DNA from: an uncultured Bacteroidales bacterium | GTDB taxonomy: Bacteria; Bacteroidota; Bacteroidia; Bacteroidales; UBA932 | DNA: 43,499 nt | Reading direction: 5' to 3' | Assembly (NCBI GenBank): GCA_934695325.1 | Contig: CAKUVD010000016.1 | Span: 1-43,499 of the forward strand | Shown: positions 9,097 through 18,667 of the stretch, one piece after another | Layout: each line of letters opens with the position of its first letter | Position numbering within the stretch: the stretch's first letter is position 1 | Position numbers and translations under genes: made by a program | Notes under the pieces: generated by a model | The model's database searches: none | Told to the model about the DNA's origin: nothing | Seen by the model: the letters and a program-made list of their open reading frames with translations, nothing else

Positions 9097-9450
9097 TTAC
9101 TTCATTAATTCGCCTTTGGCATTGAGAATGACCTCCGAATAATTGTCGATGAGGGTCGCTCTGAACATATTCTTGCTCACAGCGGAAATCGAGCTGTATA
9201 AAGGTTCAGTCAATCTATGACAATCAGAGTCCATAAGGCCGCAACGTCCGCCGATGCGATAAGAGAACAATCCAGTATCTGTTTCTTTCTCGATGAACCT
9301 GATCTCACCTTTGCGATTCACATAACGTTCTGTCTCCTCATATTTAAGGTGCTCGATGGAAGAGCGGCTTGTGAAGAGAGGAGACAGGAGTGTGAGTCCT
9401 ATTGAAGCCCAGGCGATAATGCCGATGCCGATTTTGTAGATTGTTTTCAT
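9097..9450 (-). CDS. Small membrane-anchored WG-repeat-like protein
   Basis: This 117-residue protein starts with a hydrophobic segment (residues 5-26, KIGIGIIAWASIGLTLLSPLF) that could be a signal anchor or uncleaved signal peptide. The rest carries a pattern like one WG (KWG) repeat: SYRIGGRCGLMDSDCHRLTE then PLYSSISAVSKNMFRA. WG-repeat proteins are common in Bacteroidota and of mostly unknown role. It faces the first Sus operon and shares the hairpin at 9033-9070. No close functional clue exists nearby. It is short for the family and may carry only a single degenerate repeat. Confidence 0.6.
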   Translation of the reverse strand: MKTIYKIGIGIIAWASIGLTLLSPLFTSRSSIEHLKYEETERYVNRKGEIRFIEKETDTGLFSYRIGGRCGLMDSDCHRLTEPLYSSISAVSKNMFRATLIDNYSEVILNAKGELMK

Positions 9451-9644
9451 ATCTGATTAATGTATCTTGAAATTTTCTTTTGCGAAGTTCTGATGAAAAT
9501 AATTTGTAATCAAGTATTTGGGGGAGGTATGTATGAATTGCCCACGACCATATATATGATAGAGTCGAGAGAGAAATTTCGTACACTGCCGATGAATTCC
9601 ATACATTGATATCTTTCTTCCTGTCCGTGAAAGGATTTTATTCA

Positions 9645-9652
9645 TAAATTTG
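9645..9652 (+). promoter_or_regulatory. Possible -7 element of the LytTR remnant
   Basis: TAAATTTG matches the Bacteroidota -7 box TAnnTTTG and lies 18 bases before the GTG start at 9671. The position expected for the -33 box (about 9622-9625) reads TGTC, a poor match, so the promoter may be weak. Confidence 0.35.
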
Positions 9653-9670
9653 TGGAAGATATATAATAAC

Positions 9671-9886
9671 GTGGCGAAGCGAATCATCATATCAAAGGGG
9701 ACGGAACTCTTGCGGGTGCCAACAGACTGTCTGATGTATGTGACATCGGACGGTAACTATTCTAACGTGGTGACAAGCGACGGAAGAAGCCGTCTCGTGA
9801 CATATCAGCTCGGTCAGATAGAGGATGCGGGGAGTTTTCACGAGCTCTCAGCTTCAAAAGAGGTGTTGGCAAAATCCCTCCTATAG
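9671..9886 (+). pseudogene. LytTR DNA-binding domain gene with an internal deletion
   Basis: The 71-residue product begins VAKRIIISKGTELLRVPTDC, then continues with LMYVTSDGNYSNVV and LVTYQLGQIED, which matches the first half of a LytTR DNA-binding domain. It then jumps to FHELSASKEVLAKSL, which matches the end of such domains (in intact small LytTR proteins, a segment like tHtlsaSREALkaL). The middle section, with the recognition strand around a typical RIGKSLIIN-like motif, is missing, so roughly 30-40 residues appear deleted in frame. It probably no longer binds DNA. I prefer the GTG at 9671 as start because the conserved N terminus begins there; an in-frame TTG at 9650 overlaps the likely promoter. 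The deletion size is estimated from memory of the family. Confidence 0.6.
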
Positions 9887-9920
9887 AATTGGAGCATCGC
9901 AGAATCCAATATAAAACAAT

Positions 9921-9956
9921 ACGAACAAACTTACCATTGTGCGTAAGGTTGTTCGT
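9921..9956 (-). terminator. Terminator downstream of tRNA-Ser
   Basis: ACGAACAAACTTAC (9921-9934) pairs with GTAAGGTTGTTCGT (9943-9956) with one mismatch. Read on the minus strand it follows tRNA-Ser by about 35 bases and leads into a T-rich stretch (TATTGTTTTAT). It may also stop plus-strand transcription from the LytTR remnant. Confidence 0.6.
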
Positions 9957-9991
9957 AATTCTTGTGAGTTCTTGATTTTCAGGACTGCTTG

Positions 9992-10076
9992 CGGAGAGGG
10001 AGGGATTCGAACCCCCGGAACCTTTCAGTTCAACAGTTTTCAAGACTGCCGTAATCGACCACTCTACCACCTCTCC
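9992..10076 (-). tRNA. tRNA-Ser (anticodon UGA)
   Basis: Read on the minus strand, the acceptor arm GGAGAGG (10076-10070) pairs with CCTCTCC (9999-9993) and the discriminator is G, as expected for serine tRNAs. The anticodon loop contains TGA (10042-10040). The 85-base length includes the long variable arm typical of tRNA-Ser. The T arm reads GGTTCGAATCC. CCA is not encoded. Confidence 0.95.
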
Positions 10077-10304
10077 AAAGGTGAAATTTCACTTCTTCCG
10101 AAGCACGGTTTTACGTGAAGTGGATTGCAAAGTTAAGAATAATTTTCGGGAAAACAAGGGATTGTCCTGTTTTCTCTGAAAAAAATTTGGGGGACCGTTG
10201 AAAAACTGACTTCGAGACTAAGAAGGTTATGCCAGCTGCATCATGAATACAAGACATAAAAAACTTCAGTATGCATTGGGGGGAACAGGCATTACATACG
10301 TATT

Positions 10305-11198
10305 ATGTGTGTAAAGACAATGAAGATGGATGCTGGAAAATACGATATGGAGGTAAGGAAAGCCAGGGTAAAGGCCCGGCTTGATGCGACTATTGAAGAA
10401 CTCGCACTTGCAGAAGACGACGGCAGACGAAGAGGCCGGCATATATGGCTCTATATTGCCGGTGCCCTCTCTGCGGCAGCATTGGTGGTAGTCGCTGTGC
10501 TTCTGAATATGCCGCGGCTGGAAACACAGGAGGAGGTGAACTGGACTGAGGTTCAGACGGCATACGGCGAGAAAAAGTCGGTCCTGCTCCCTGATGGCAC
10601 CATAATATGGCTTCATAACGAGTCCAGACTTCTTTATCCAGACAAATTCATCGGCAGGACACGCCAGGTGTTTTCATCCGGAGAAGTGTTTGCCGAAGTC
10701 GCCAAGGACAGCAGGCATCCGTTTATATTGTCATCAAGCAATGTCAATGTCAGGGTTAAGGGCACCGTGTTCAATTTCCGTTCATACCCCGGGGCTACGG
10801 AAGCCGAGCTTACGCTGGTGGAAGGTGCGGTGGACCTGAACTTCACTGCGTCAGGCATAAGCCGTTCTGTTGAGGTGTCCCCTGGGCAGGTGGTTAAAGC
10901 TGATCTGGAGAACGGAAAAATCACCAGAACCTTCATCGCACCGGAGAAATACATCCCCTGGACAGAAGGCAATGTCTTGTATTTCAACGACGAGACACTC
11001 AAAGACATCATAATGGAGATGCAACGGCATTTCGATATCAGGATTGAGGTGAAGGACAGACGCCTTCTGGAACGTCGCTTCTATGCTTCATTCGTGAACG
11101 GTGAATCCCCGACGGAGATACTGAACTCCCTGAACGAGGATAACATAATGCAGATAACAAGAAGGGACAGTACCTATTATATATCGTATAGAAGGTGA
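10305..11198 (+). CDS. FecR-family anti-sigma factor
   Basis: This 297-residue inner-membrane protein relays a signal from a TonB receptor with an STN domain to an ECF sigma factor. It has a charged cytoplasmic N terminus (1-43), one membrane span (about 47-67, WLYIAGALSAAALVVVAVLL), a FecR periplasmic domain (about 85-195, with LPDGTIIWLHNESRLLYP and GEVFAEVAKDSRHPFIL), and a C-terminal DUF4974 domain (about 220-297) of the kind that contacts the STN domain. The cytoplasmic segment is short for sigma binding. ATG codons at 10305, 10320 and 10326 are all possible starts. It opens a nine-gene operon, yet the likely sigma partner is encoded about 9 kb downstream (19881-20405) instead of just upstream as is usual. 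Confidence 0.92.
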   Translation: MCVKTMKMDAGKYDMEVRKARVKARLDATIEELALAEDDGRRRGRHIWLYIAGALSAAALVVVAVLLNMPRLETQEEVNWTEVQTAYGEKKSVLLPDGTIIWLHNESRLLYPDKFIGRTRQVFSSGEVFAEVAKDSRHPFILSSSNVNVRVKGTVFNFRSYPGATEAELTLVEGAVDLNFTASGISRSVEVSPGQVVKADLENGKITRTFIAPEKYIPWTEGNVLYFNDETLKDIIMEMQRHFDIRIEVKDRRLLERRFYASFVNGESPTEILNSLNEDNIMQITRRDSTYYISYRR

Positions 11199-11258
11199 CA
11201 AAGTCTGCACTGCATATGGCACATAAGAAATAATCATAAACAATTTAATAACCAATCT

Positions 11259-14200
11259 ATGCGTACTTTCTCAAGATACAGTAAACTATGCTGTCTTGTC
11301 ATCGTGCTTGCAATAGCGTGGCTGTTGCCGGTATCGGCGATGCGCAGATATCTATGTCACTGAAGGACGTCAGCGTCCGCTCTGCCGTGGAATATCTGCA
11401 GAAAGAGTATCATTACTCGTTCACCATCGGTACGGATGACATTGACATTAACAGGCCTGTGACCGTCTCGGTCAGGAATGTGACAATCCAGGAAGCTCTC
11501 GACCGTATCTTTGCCGGTCAGGACGTCTCCTGTAAAATCAGCGGCAGGAATATTACCGTTATGTCAAAGACACCTCAACCGGCCCGGCAGACCGCACGGA
11601 AAGAACAGCCTGTACATTATTCCGGGATTGTCCTGGATGAGAACAATTCTCCTATGGCGGGAGCCTTCGTGGTGGAAAAGGGGACTGACAATGCCGTATC
11701 CACCGGTGCTGACGGGCGCTTTACCATAAAGACCGCAGGCACGAGGCCTGTCCTGTCATTCTCTTTCTTCGGGTATGAGGATAAGGAAATACAGATGGGA
11801 ATGACCTCGGCAGACAACATTGAAGTAAGGATGGAGCCGCAGGCATTGTCCCTGGACCAGTCAGTGGTTGTCGGATACGGAACTATGACGAGGCGTGACA
11901 TAACATCGGCAATCGGCCAGTTCAAGCCTAAGGCTTCTGAGCGCAGGGATGTCCTCTCTGTAGACCAGCTGCTTCAGGGACGCATCGCCGGTGTGAATGT
12001 TTCCACAGCGTCAGGCGTGCCGGGTGCGAGCAGCCGTGTAAGCATCCGTGGTATCGGCTCGCTCAACGCCGGCAACGAACCTCTGTATGTCATAGACGGA
12101 GTGCCTATAACCAGCACATCAGGAGATACAGGAGCGTGGTCGCACGGCGAATCTATGACGGGGCTGGCGACATTGAACCCTTCCGATATAGAGTCTGTGG
12201 AGGTGCTTAAGGATGCGGCATCGGCAGCAATCTATGGCTCCAGGGCTACAAACGGTGTCATAATCGTCACTACCAAGTCCGGCAAGAAAGGCGCTCCGGT
12301 GATTTCTATCGACGCAAGTCTGAGCCTCAGCCAGCAGCCGCGCATCAGCAAGCTTGACCTGGCCAGTGGAGACCTCCTTATCGAGACGTTCAACGAGGCT
12401 GTTGACAATTATAACCTTCAGTACGGCAAGACTCAGGAGCGTTTCATAAACCCTATGCCAGGAAAACCTGTACACAACTGGCTGAAGGATGTGCTCCGCA
12501 CGGGATTCTCACGCAATCTCTCCGCTTCCATATCGGGAGGCTCTGACGCCGTGACATATTATGTCTCAGGAACTGCGAAGCATCAGGAGGGAACTGCGCT
12601 GAACAATGACCTGAACCAGTATAGCCTGAAGGCCAATGTCTCAGGAAAAATCAGGAAATGGCTCTCTTTCGGCGTGAATATGCAGCTCAGCTATACGAAG
12701 AACAACCGTGTGGCTTCAGGCTATAGCGGATATAATGTGGTCAAGGCTGCTGTGGAGCAGTATCCGTGGGACGAGCCTTATCTGCCTAACGGCGAATGGG
12801 CGACATCCAAGAATGTGCTGGTGAACAATAACGCTCTCCAGGCCATCAAGGAATCTGATGTGTGGATAAAGACCTACAGGGCATTGAGCAATGCCTATCT
12901 TGGCTTTCACATCCTTCCAGGGCTGGACTTCAAGACATCTCTCGGCGAAGACTTCTCGGCGCTTGAGGAGCACGTATATTATACCGCAGAACACCCGGGC
13001 GCATATCCGTCGAAGGACAATCCGCAGGGCGGCTCGCTGACTGACAGCCGCAAGTTCCGCAGCTCCATTATCTGGGAGAACACATTGTCTTACAGCCGTA
13101 AATTCAGTTTTGGCCTGGGCCTCAATGTCGTTTTGGGACATTCGGCGCAGGTGGATGACAGCTCCACCGCATCCCAGGTCGGCATCGGATTCCCGTCAAG
13201 TTCATTCGATGTGAACTCCGTGGCTGCGGAAATCAAGAATGCCTCTTCTGGAAGGATTGCATATGCTCTCCAGTCATATTTTGGACGTGTGAATCTTAAT
13301 TACAATGACCGATATGTCGGCACATTGACTATGCGTGCGGACGGCTCGTCCAAGTTTGCGCCGGAGAACCGCTACGGATACTTCCCGTCAGCCAGCATCG
13401 GATGGAATGCGGACAAGGAACCGTGGTGGCACGTCGACGGTATAACAATGAAAATCCGCGCCAGCATAGGTGCGACCGGCAATCAGGGCAATATCGGAGC
13501 TTACGCATATCAGGCGCTTGCCTCCGGCGGAGTAAACTATAACAATGCCAATGGGCTTGGACTCAGCACCCCTGGCAACCGCGACCTGAAATGGGAGACA
13601 GCTGTGCAGGAAGATCTCGGTCTGGATATGAGCTTCTTCAAGGGCGCATTGTCCTTTACGGCAGATGTGTTCAACAAAGATACCCGTGACCTGCTCTACA
13701 GCAAGCCGACGATGATCACTACTGGATATTCCTCATATACCTGCAACATCGGCTCTATGAATAACAAGGGTCTGGAACTTACGGTGGCAGGAAATGCCGG
13801 GAAGCATAACTTCAGATGGAGAGGAGATTTCAATATCTCTTTCGTCAGGAACAAGCTTACCAAGCTTTTGGATGACAATGATGTAGTCACTCCTGACAGC
13901 TTCCACGCCCTTAAGGTAGGCGAGGAGGTCGGCTCCTTCTATATGATAAAGATGCTTGGAATATATCAGCACGACGAGGATGTGCCTGAATATCTTTATA
14001 AGAATGAAGGCGTCCGTGCCGGAGATGTCATCTATGACGACTATGACGGTGACGGCAAGATCACTGCTGATGACCGTCAGATTGTCGGGTCGGCAAATCC
14101 TAAGTTCAGCGGCGGTTTCAACAATACATTCAGCTATAAGAATCTGGAGCTCTCTATTTTTATGACATACTCATACGGTCAGAGCATATATGAATACTGG

Positions 14201-14602
14201 ACCGGAGGACTGAGGCTCGGAAACGGCACGTGGCCACAGCTGAAATCTGTGTGTGAAGGGCGCTGGACAGGCCCGGGAACCACGAACAAGACTCCTCGCG
14301 CCATATATGGCCAGAGTTGGAACAGTACCAGGTTCGTCAATACCAGGTTCCTGCATAATGCGTCATATCTGCGTCTTCGTTCCATCACCCTGGGCTACAA
14401 CCTCCCGTCAAGATGGATGCGCTCGATAAAGATGTCCAATGCTAGGATCTATGTTCAGGTGGACAATGCGTACGTGCTCACCAAGTGGCCTTATCTCGAT
14501 CCTGAGGTTTCATATAACTCCAATGCCGCTACATACGGACTGGACTGGCTTAACCCTGGACAGCCAAGGACATTTATGTTGGGTGTCAATCTAAAATTCT
14601 GA
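11259..14602 (+). CDS. SusC-like TonB receptor with STN signalling domain (frameshift in signal peptide)
   Basis: This is a TonB-dependent glycan receptor and signal transducer of about 1110 residues. The ATG at 11259 begins a good signal peptide (MRTFSRYSKLCCLVIVLAIA then WLLPVSA), but that frame soon stops. The rest of the protein lies in another frame, readable from about 11339 (DAQISMSLKDVSVRSAVEYL). Restoring one G near 11336-11339 would join them as PVSA-DAQISM. Downstream come an STN domain (about 25-75 of the joined protein), a carboxypeptidase-regulatory-like domain (YSGIVLDENNSPMAGAFVV), a plug (GAASRVSIRGIGS-like and AASAAIYGSRATNGVIIVTT) and a barrel ending FMLGVNLKF. The STN domain fits the upstream FecR. 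An intact frame from an ATG at 11288 lacks a signal peptide and is an unlikely real start. Sequencing error and true mutation are both possible. Confidence 0.88.
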
Positions 14603-14610
14603 TATATAGT

Positions 14611-15882
14611 ATGAAAAAGATAATAATGGCGCTGGCTGCGGCGCTGATGGTATTTTCGTCCTGTGATATCCTGGACAAGTATCCGCACAATGCCGTCTCA
14701 CGGGATAGCGTGTCGGAGAAAGACCTTGAGCTGCTATATACGGGACTGTATTGCTATTCGCAGTACAAGCCTTCATTCGAGGGCTATTTCCAGAACGATA
14801 TGGCAGGAGGCGATTTCTACAGGGGCGGCGGCTCTGTGTGGCCTGATGCCCCGTCCTGGATAAAGGACTGTATCCTGCCTACATCAGGATGGGCATCCGG
14901 CCCATATACGGGATACTATGCTCTGCTCTACCAGATAAACAGCTTCATCGCGGTTGCGGAGAAGGCGGAGCAGACCGACAAGGTCCGTTCAATGCTCGGT
15001 GGGGCATATTTCTTCAGGGCATTGGATTACTATAATATCGTGACGAGGTATCGCACGGCGCCCCTTATGCGCGGGACAAGCAATGCTGCGCAGACCAATG
15101 CTACCGAGGATGAGATCTGGGGGCTTGTCAATGAAGACCTTGAAAAGGCTATTGCCCAGTGCCCTGAATACACCACCAAGAACTATGTGTCAGTGCAGGC
15201 TGCAAAGGGCCTTGCTGCACGTGCATATCTTGCACAGGGACGCAAGCGTGAAGCTGCGGCACTTGCAGATGAGCTGATTGCGGACCCTCTCTTCGCTTTG
15301 GATGACTTCGGAAAAATCTTCCGTGGCGCCGCCAATACAGAGGAGATATTCACATTCTCCAATCTGAAGGAGGAGAACGGAATAACTTTCGCCGGGAATT
15401 TCCTCCAGCCTGCGACGACATACGTACCTGTTCCGGCTGTAGTGTCATTGTTCCTTCCTGAAGATAAGAGAACCGCAATGTCTGTGGAAGTGGATGGAAG
15501 CGAGACTGTCCTTAATAAATATATCAGCAAGACCACTTCCGACCCTATCATCATTCTGCGCCTTGCCGAGATGTATCTTATAAGTGCCGAAGGTAAAGGA
15601 CTTGCAGGCGGCGGACTTGCAAGGCTCAATGAACTTAGGCGCGAGAGGGGACTTCAGGACCTTTCACCAGCCCCGGCGGACGAGGACGCCTTCATTGACG
15701 CAGTCCTGGCTGAAAGACGTCTGGAATTTCTCGGAGAAGGCTTCAGATGGTATGACCTGGTACGTACCGGGCGGTACACGAAGACTACAGGTCTTCCTGA
15801 AAAATACACGGTGTTCCCTATCCCTCAGAAAGAGATAGACCTGAACCCTGATAATCTGCATCAGAATGAACTTTGGAGGTAA
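14611..15882 (+). CDS. SusD/RagB-like surface glycan-binding lipoprotein
   Basis: This 423-residue lipoprotein partners the STN-SusC receptor just upstream (eight-base gap). The lipobox is FSSCDILDKYP with Cys18, a very common SusD start. The core shows RagB/SusD features: GGAYFFRALDYYNIVTRY, a tetratricopeptide-like helical region (AAKGLAARAYLAQGRKREAA) and a C-terminal AERRLEFLGEGFRWYDLVRTG motif. At 423 residues it is somewhat short for the family but looks intact, ending FPIPQKEIDLNPD then LHQNELWR. Its glycan ligand is unknown. Confidence 0.94.
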   Translation: MKKIIMALAAALMVFSSCDILDKYPHNAVSRDSVSEKDLELLYTGLYCYSQYKPSFEGYFQNDMAGGDFYRGGGSVWPDAPSWIKDCILPTSGWASGPYTGYYALLYQINSFIAVAEKAEQTDKVRSMLGGAYFFRALDYYNIVTRYRTAPLMRGTSNAAQTNATEDEIWGLVNEDLEKAIAQCPEYTTKNYVSVQAAKGLAARAYLAQGRKREAAALADELIADPLFALDDFGKIFRGAANTEEIFTFSNLKEENGITFAGNFLQPATTYVPVPAVVSLFLPEDKRTAMSVEVDGSETVLNKYISKTTSDPIIILRLAEMYLISAEGKGLAGGGLARLNELRRERGLQDLSPAPADEDAFIDAVLAERRLEFLGEGFRWYDLVRTGRYTKTTGLPEKYTVFPIPQKEIDLNPDNLHQNELWR

Positions 15883-15887
15883 GAAAA

Positions 15888-16829
15888 ATGAGAATGTTTA
15901 GAAAAATACTGCTGGCGGCCGGCATCATTATGCTCGGCTCGGCGTGCACCAAGGCTCAGGATGATGAGCCATTATACAAGCCTGCGACTGAAATAGGGCG
16001 TGTTCTGGAGGAAGACTGCCAGGAAGTCGCAAGGATATTCAAGGACACCTCGTTCGTGGTGGCTGTAGGCGTGGATGAAACGGACCTGCACTTGCAGACG
16101 ATGGAAGGATATGTGCAGCAGATATGCATACTGCGCATTGACACGAACACCCCTGGCCTGAAAGTGAAGGTAGCGATGCCTTATAACAGCAACGTGATTT
16201 CCGAAGGCTGGAGAAAGCAGACATTGACGGAGATGGCTTCGGCGATGGACAAGAGCCGTGCGCGTGTGGTCGGAATGGTGAACGGTGATTTCTGGAATGT
16301 TTCCACACCTATAAATCCGCGTGGGCCTGTACATCGCGGAGGCACGATCATATCTACCGAGTGGGACTATAATCCTAATGTTCCTCAGCAGGCATTGAGC
16401 TTCGTCGGGGTTGGGTTCGACAACAAGATGGTCATTGCCGAGCGTGCGAAATACGAAGATATGAAGACAAGCCTTAAGGAATGTACCGGCGCCGGGCTTA
16501 TCCTTCTGGCTAACGGACATTTCCCTGGAACAGAATGGAATGCGCGAGATCCGCGTACTGCCATCGGATACACTTCTGACGGCATAGTATATTTCCTTAC
16601 GGCTGACGGCCGCCGGACATTCGGGGCGGCGGGGCTTACATATAAGGAGATGGCATATATCTTCCAGGCTCTCGGGTGCACCGGAGCTGCCAACCTGGAT
16701 GGTGGCGGTTCTGCACAGTTCCTTGTGCGTCACCCTATAGCTCAGGTGTTCCAGATCCGCAACCAGCCGTCGGACGGTGCGGAAAGGCCCGTGGTATCCG
16801 GCTGGGCGGTGACAGTAGATGAACCATAA
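15888..16829 (+). CDS. Phosphodiester glycosidase (NAGPA-domain) lipoprotein
   Basis: This 313-residue lipoprotein (Cys20 in MLGSACTKAQ) carries the NAGPA domain, named for the human uncovering enzyme that removes GlcNAc from GlcNAc-phosphate-mannose. Visible family motifs are VNGDFWN (about residue 130), DPRTAIGYTSDGIVYFLTAD and NLDGGGSAQFLV near the C terminus. Bacterial members hydrolyse sugar phosphodiesters or related bonds, so it may unmask phosphate on a glycan. I chose the ATG at 15888, which lies after the susD stop and gives a good lipoprotein signal; the in-frame TTG at 15873 would overlap susD. The histidine acid phosphatase at the end of the same operon would be a natural next step. 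The substrate is inferred, not shown. Confidence 0.85.
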   Translation: MRMFRKILLAAGIIMLGSACTKAQDDEPLYKPATEIGRVLEEDCQEVARIFKDTSFVVAVGVDETDLHLQTMEGYVQQICILRIDTNTPGLKVKVAMPYNSNVISEGWRKQTLTEMASAMDKSRARVVGMVNGDFWNVSTPINPRGPVHRGGTIISTEWDYNPNVPQQALSFVGVGFDNKMVIAERAKYEDMKTSLKECTGAGLILLANGHFPGTEWNARDPRTAIGYTSDGIVYFLTADGRRTFGAAGLTYKEMAYIFQALGCTGAANLDGGGSAQFLVRHPIAQVFQIRNQPSDGAERPVVSGWAVTVDEP

Positions 16830-16834
16830 AATTG

Positions 16835-18661
16835 ATGACAATGAAAAAATTGATATTGATACTTCAGATGGCATTGCTGCTTATCGGTATGGCATCGTGT
16901 TCGGACTCGTCGGTGGAAACAGCCGCTGGGGAACCGGATCTGATATCCATAATTCCCGTGTCAGGCAAGGCCGGGTGTACAGCCATCATCTCGGGAGTGA
17001 ACTTCGCGCAGGAACAGTCCGGCAACAAGGTCTATATGGATGGTAAGGAGGCAAGAATCATCGCCTCTTCCAGAAACAGGATTGAAATCGAGACTCCCGG
17101 ACACGAGGACGGCAAGGTGGAGGTCACGGTATCTGTGAACGGGACGGAACTCTCAGGACTGGAATTCACTTATGTTACGCTGGCTGACCCTGATGTTAAG
17201 ATTACGGCATTGAGGCCGGACCACGGATTCTCAGGGGACAATGTCTCCATTCTCGGAGAAAATTTCTCAGATGAGGTCGCTGATATGGCTGTCACATTCG
17301 ACGGAATCGAGGCGAAGATATTGTCTGTCAATGCTTCGGCTATTTCTGTGGTGGCTCCGGAGCATACCAGGGGAAATGTCCCTGTTGTCGTCAGGAAATG
17401 GACAAAGTCTGCGGAAGCGGAATTTACTTACGTGGAACTTATGATCAGCAATAATTCTCCTGAAGAAGGAGGCGCTGGCACTGTCGTGACCATTTATGGA
17501 GAGGGCTTCAGCGAAGAGCCTTCCGGCAATGTGGTTATGGTCGGGGACAAGGTCATTGCCGTAAAGGAAGCCACGGCTTCAGTGTTGAAAGTCGAGATGC
17601 CTGAACTAGGGACGGGAACATATACTTTCACGGTCAAGGTCGGTGCAAGGGAATGTACTGGTGGAACATTCACTGTGGCTCCGCTATGGTATGTCGAGAC
17701 TGTCGCAGGAAATGCAAAGCAGGGACTGACGGATGGCACAGGTAAGGGTGCTGTCCTGGGAATTATGCAGCATCTGGCGCTGGCTCCGGATGGAATGATA
17801 TGGATGACTCAGCGTGGCGGCAACGGCAAGGATGCTGTCAGAACCCTTGACCCTAAGACTTATGAGGTGAAGACAGTAATAGGCCTGGACAATACTTTGC
17901 TTCAGAACTCCCATCCGTGGGGCGGAGCCTTCGATTCGAAAGGGAACTATTATGTGGCAGGAAAGGGCAAGGGTAAAGTCTTCAAGATAGCCGCCGGCAG
18001 CCAGGCATTGAGCGAAGTCGTCTTGCCTGCCCATAAGCTGACCGCGAACCCTATGTGTGTGCTTCTGGATGCTGAAGATAACCTGTATGTGCTGAACCGT
18101 AATTCGGGAACAGCAGACAAGCCTAGCTATATCTCTGTATATGACAAGGATCTCAAGCTGCTGTATGACTGGCCGGTGCTGCTGTTCGCGGAGCATATGG
18201 CCTGGAACAGCGACAAGACCAGGATACTTATAGGCACTACAGGAAAGCCTTTCGGTATCTTCGTCTTCAATCCTTCTACCGGCGAGGTCTCGAAGATTGC
18301 CGGGACAGAGGACAAGCCTGCAAATGCGGCGGCCGTCACTGACGGAGAAAAAGGAAACCCTATGACGGCAACTATCGGCTCTATTGAGGGAATAGCGGTG
18401 GACGCTGGAGGAAACCTCTGGTTCTCTGATATCACTACAGCCACGGTACGTGTGCTGATACCTTCAGAAGATGGCGACTACACCAAAGGAACGGTCAAGA
18501 CTAGAGCAGGCATTAATTATAAGGCGCAATGCCCTGGCATAGACGGTCTTGCTACCAATGCTACATTCAAATATCCTTGCGGGCTGCTGCCGATGCCTGA
18601 CGGCTCCATACTGGTGGCGGACGGAACAGGGTTCGTTATCAGAAGAATCTACTCAAAATAA
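16835..18661 (+). CDS. Surface lipoprotein with three TIG domains and NHL repeats
   Basis: This 608-residue lipoprotein (Cys22 in IGMASCSDSS) has three immunoglobulin-like IPT/TIG domains. They lie at about 35-110 (IIPVSGKAGCTAIISGVNF), 115-195 (LRPDHGFSGDNVSILGENF) and 200-275 (SNNSPEEGGAGTVVTIYGEG). Residues about 285-608 form an NHL-type beta-propeller, with repeats such as VETVAGNAKQGLTDGTG and IEGIAVDAGGNLWFSDITT. Proteins of this layout replace SusE/SusF-like binders in many Sus operons and are thought to hold glycan at the surface. No catalytic motif is visible. It begins five bases after the NAGPA gene; ATG codons at 16835 and 16841 both fit. It looks related to the next gene, probably by duplication. 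Confidence 0.85.
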   Translation: MTMKKLILILQMALLLIGMASCSDSSVETAAGEPDLISIIPVSGKAGCTAIISGVNFAQEQSGNKVYMDGKEARIIASSRNRIEIETPGHEDGKVEVTVSVNGTELSGLEFTYVTLADPDVKITALRPDHGFSGDNVSILGENFSDEVADMAVTFDGIEAKILSVNASAISVVAPEHTRGNVPVVVRKWTKSAEAEFTYVELMISNNSPEEGGAGTVVTIYGEGFSEEPSGNVVMVGDKVIAVKEATASVLKVEMPELGTGTYTFTVKVGARECTGGTFTVAPLWYVETVAGNAKQGLTDGTGKGAVLGIMQHLALAPDGMIWMTQRGGNGKDAVRTLDPKTYEVKTVIGLDNTLLQNSHPWGGAFDSKGNYYVAGKGKGKVFKIAAGSQALSEVVLPAHKLTANPMCVLLDAEDNLYVLNRNSGTADKPSYISVYDKDLKLLYDWPVLLFAEHMAWNSDKTRILIGTTGKPFGIFVFNPSTGEVSKIAGTEDKPANAAAVTDGEKGNPMTATIGSIEGIAVDAGGNLWFSDITTATVRVLIPSEDGDYTKGTVKTRAGINYKAQCPGIDGLATNATFKYPCGLLPMPDGSILVADGTGFVIRRIYSK

Positions 18662-18667
18662 GCATAT

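Noticed and set aside
9457..9690. Minus-strand frame of 77 residues between the WG-like gene and the LytTR remnant
   Set aside because: Its composition is unlike a protein, it has no domain, and it overlaps the likely LytTR promoter.
10077..10304. Possible ECF-sigma promoter before fecR (G-run near 10190)
   Set aside because: GGGGGAC recalls sequences before some Bacteroides sigma operons, but I cannot define both promoter boxes with confidence, so it is not listed as a feature.
15972..16874. Long minus-strand frame of 300 residues opposite the NAGPA gene
   Set aside because: The plus strand encodes a clear lipoprotein with family motifs; the opposite frame is a shadow with no domain.
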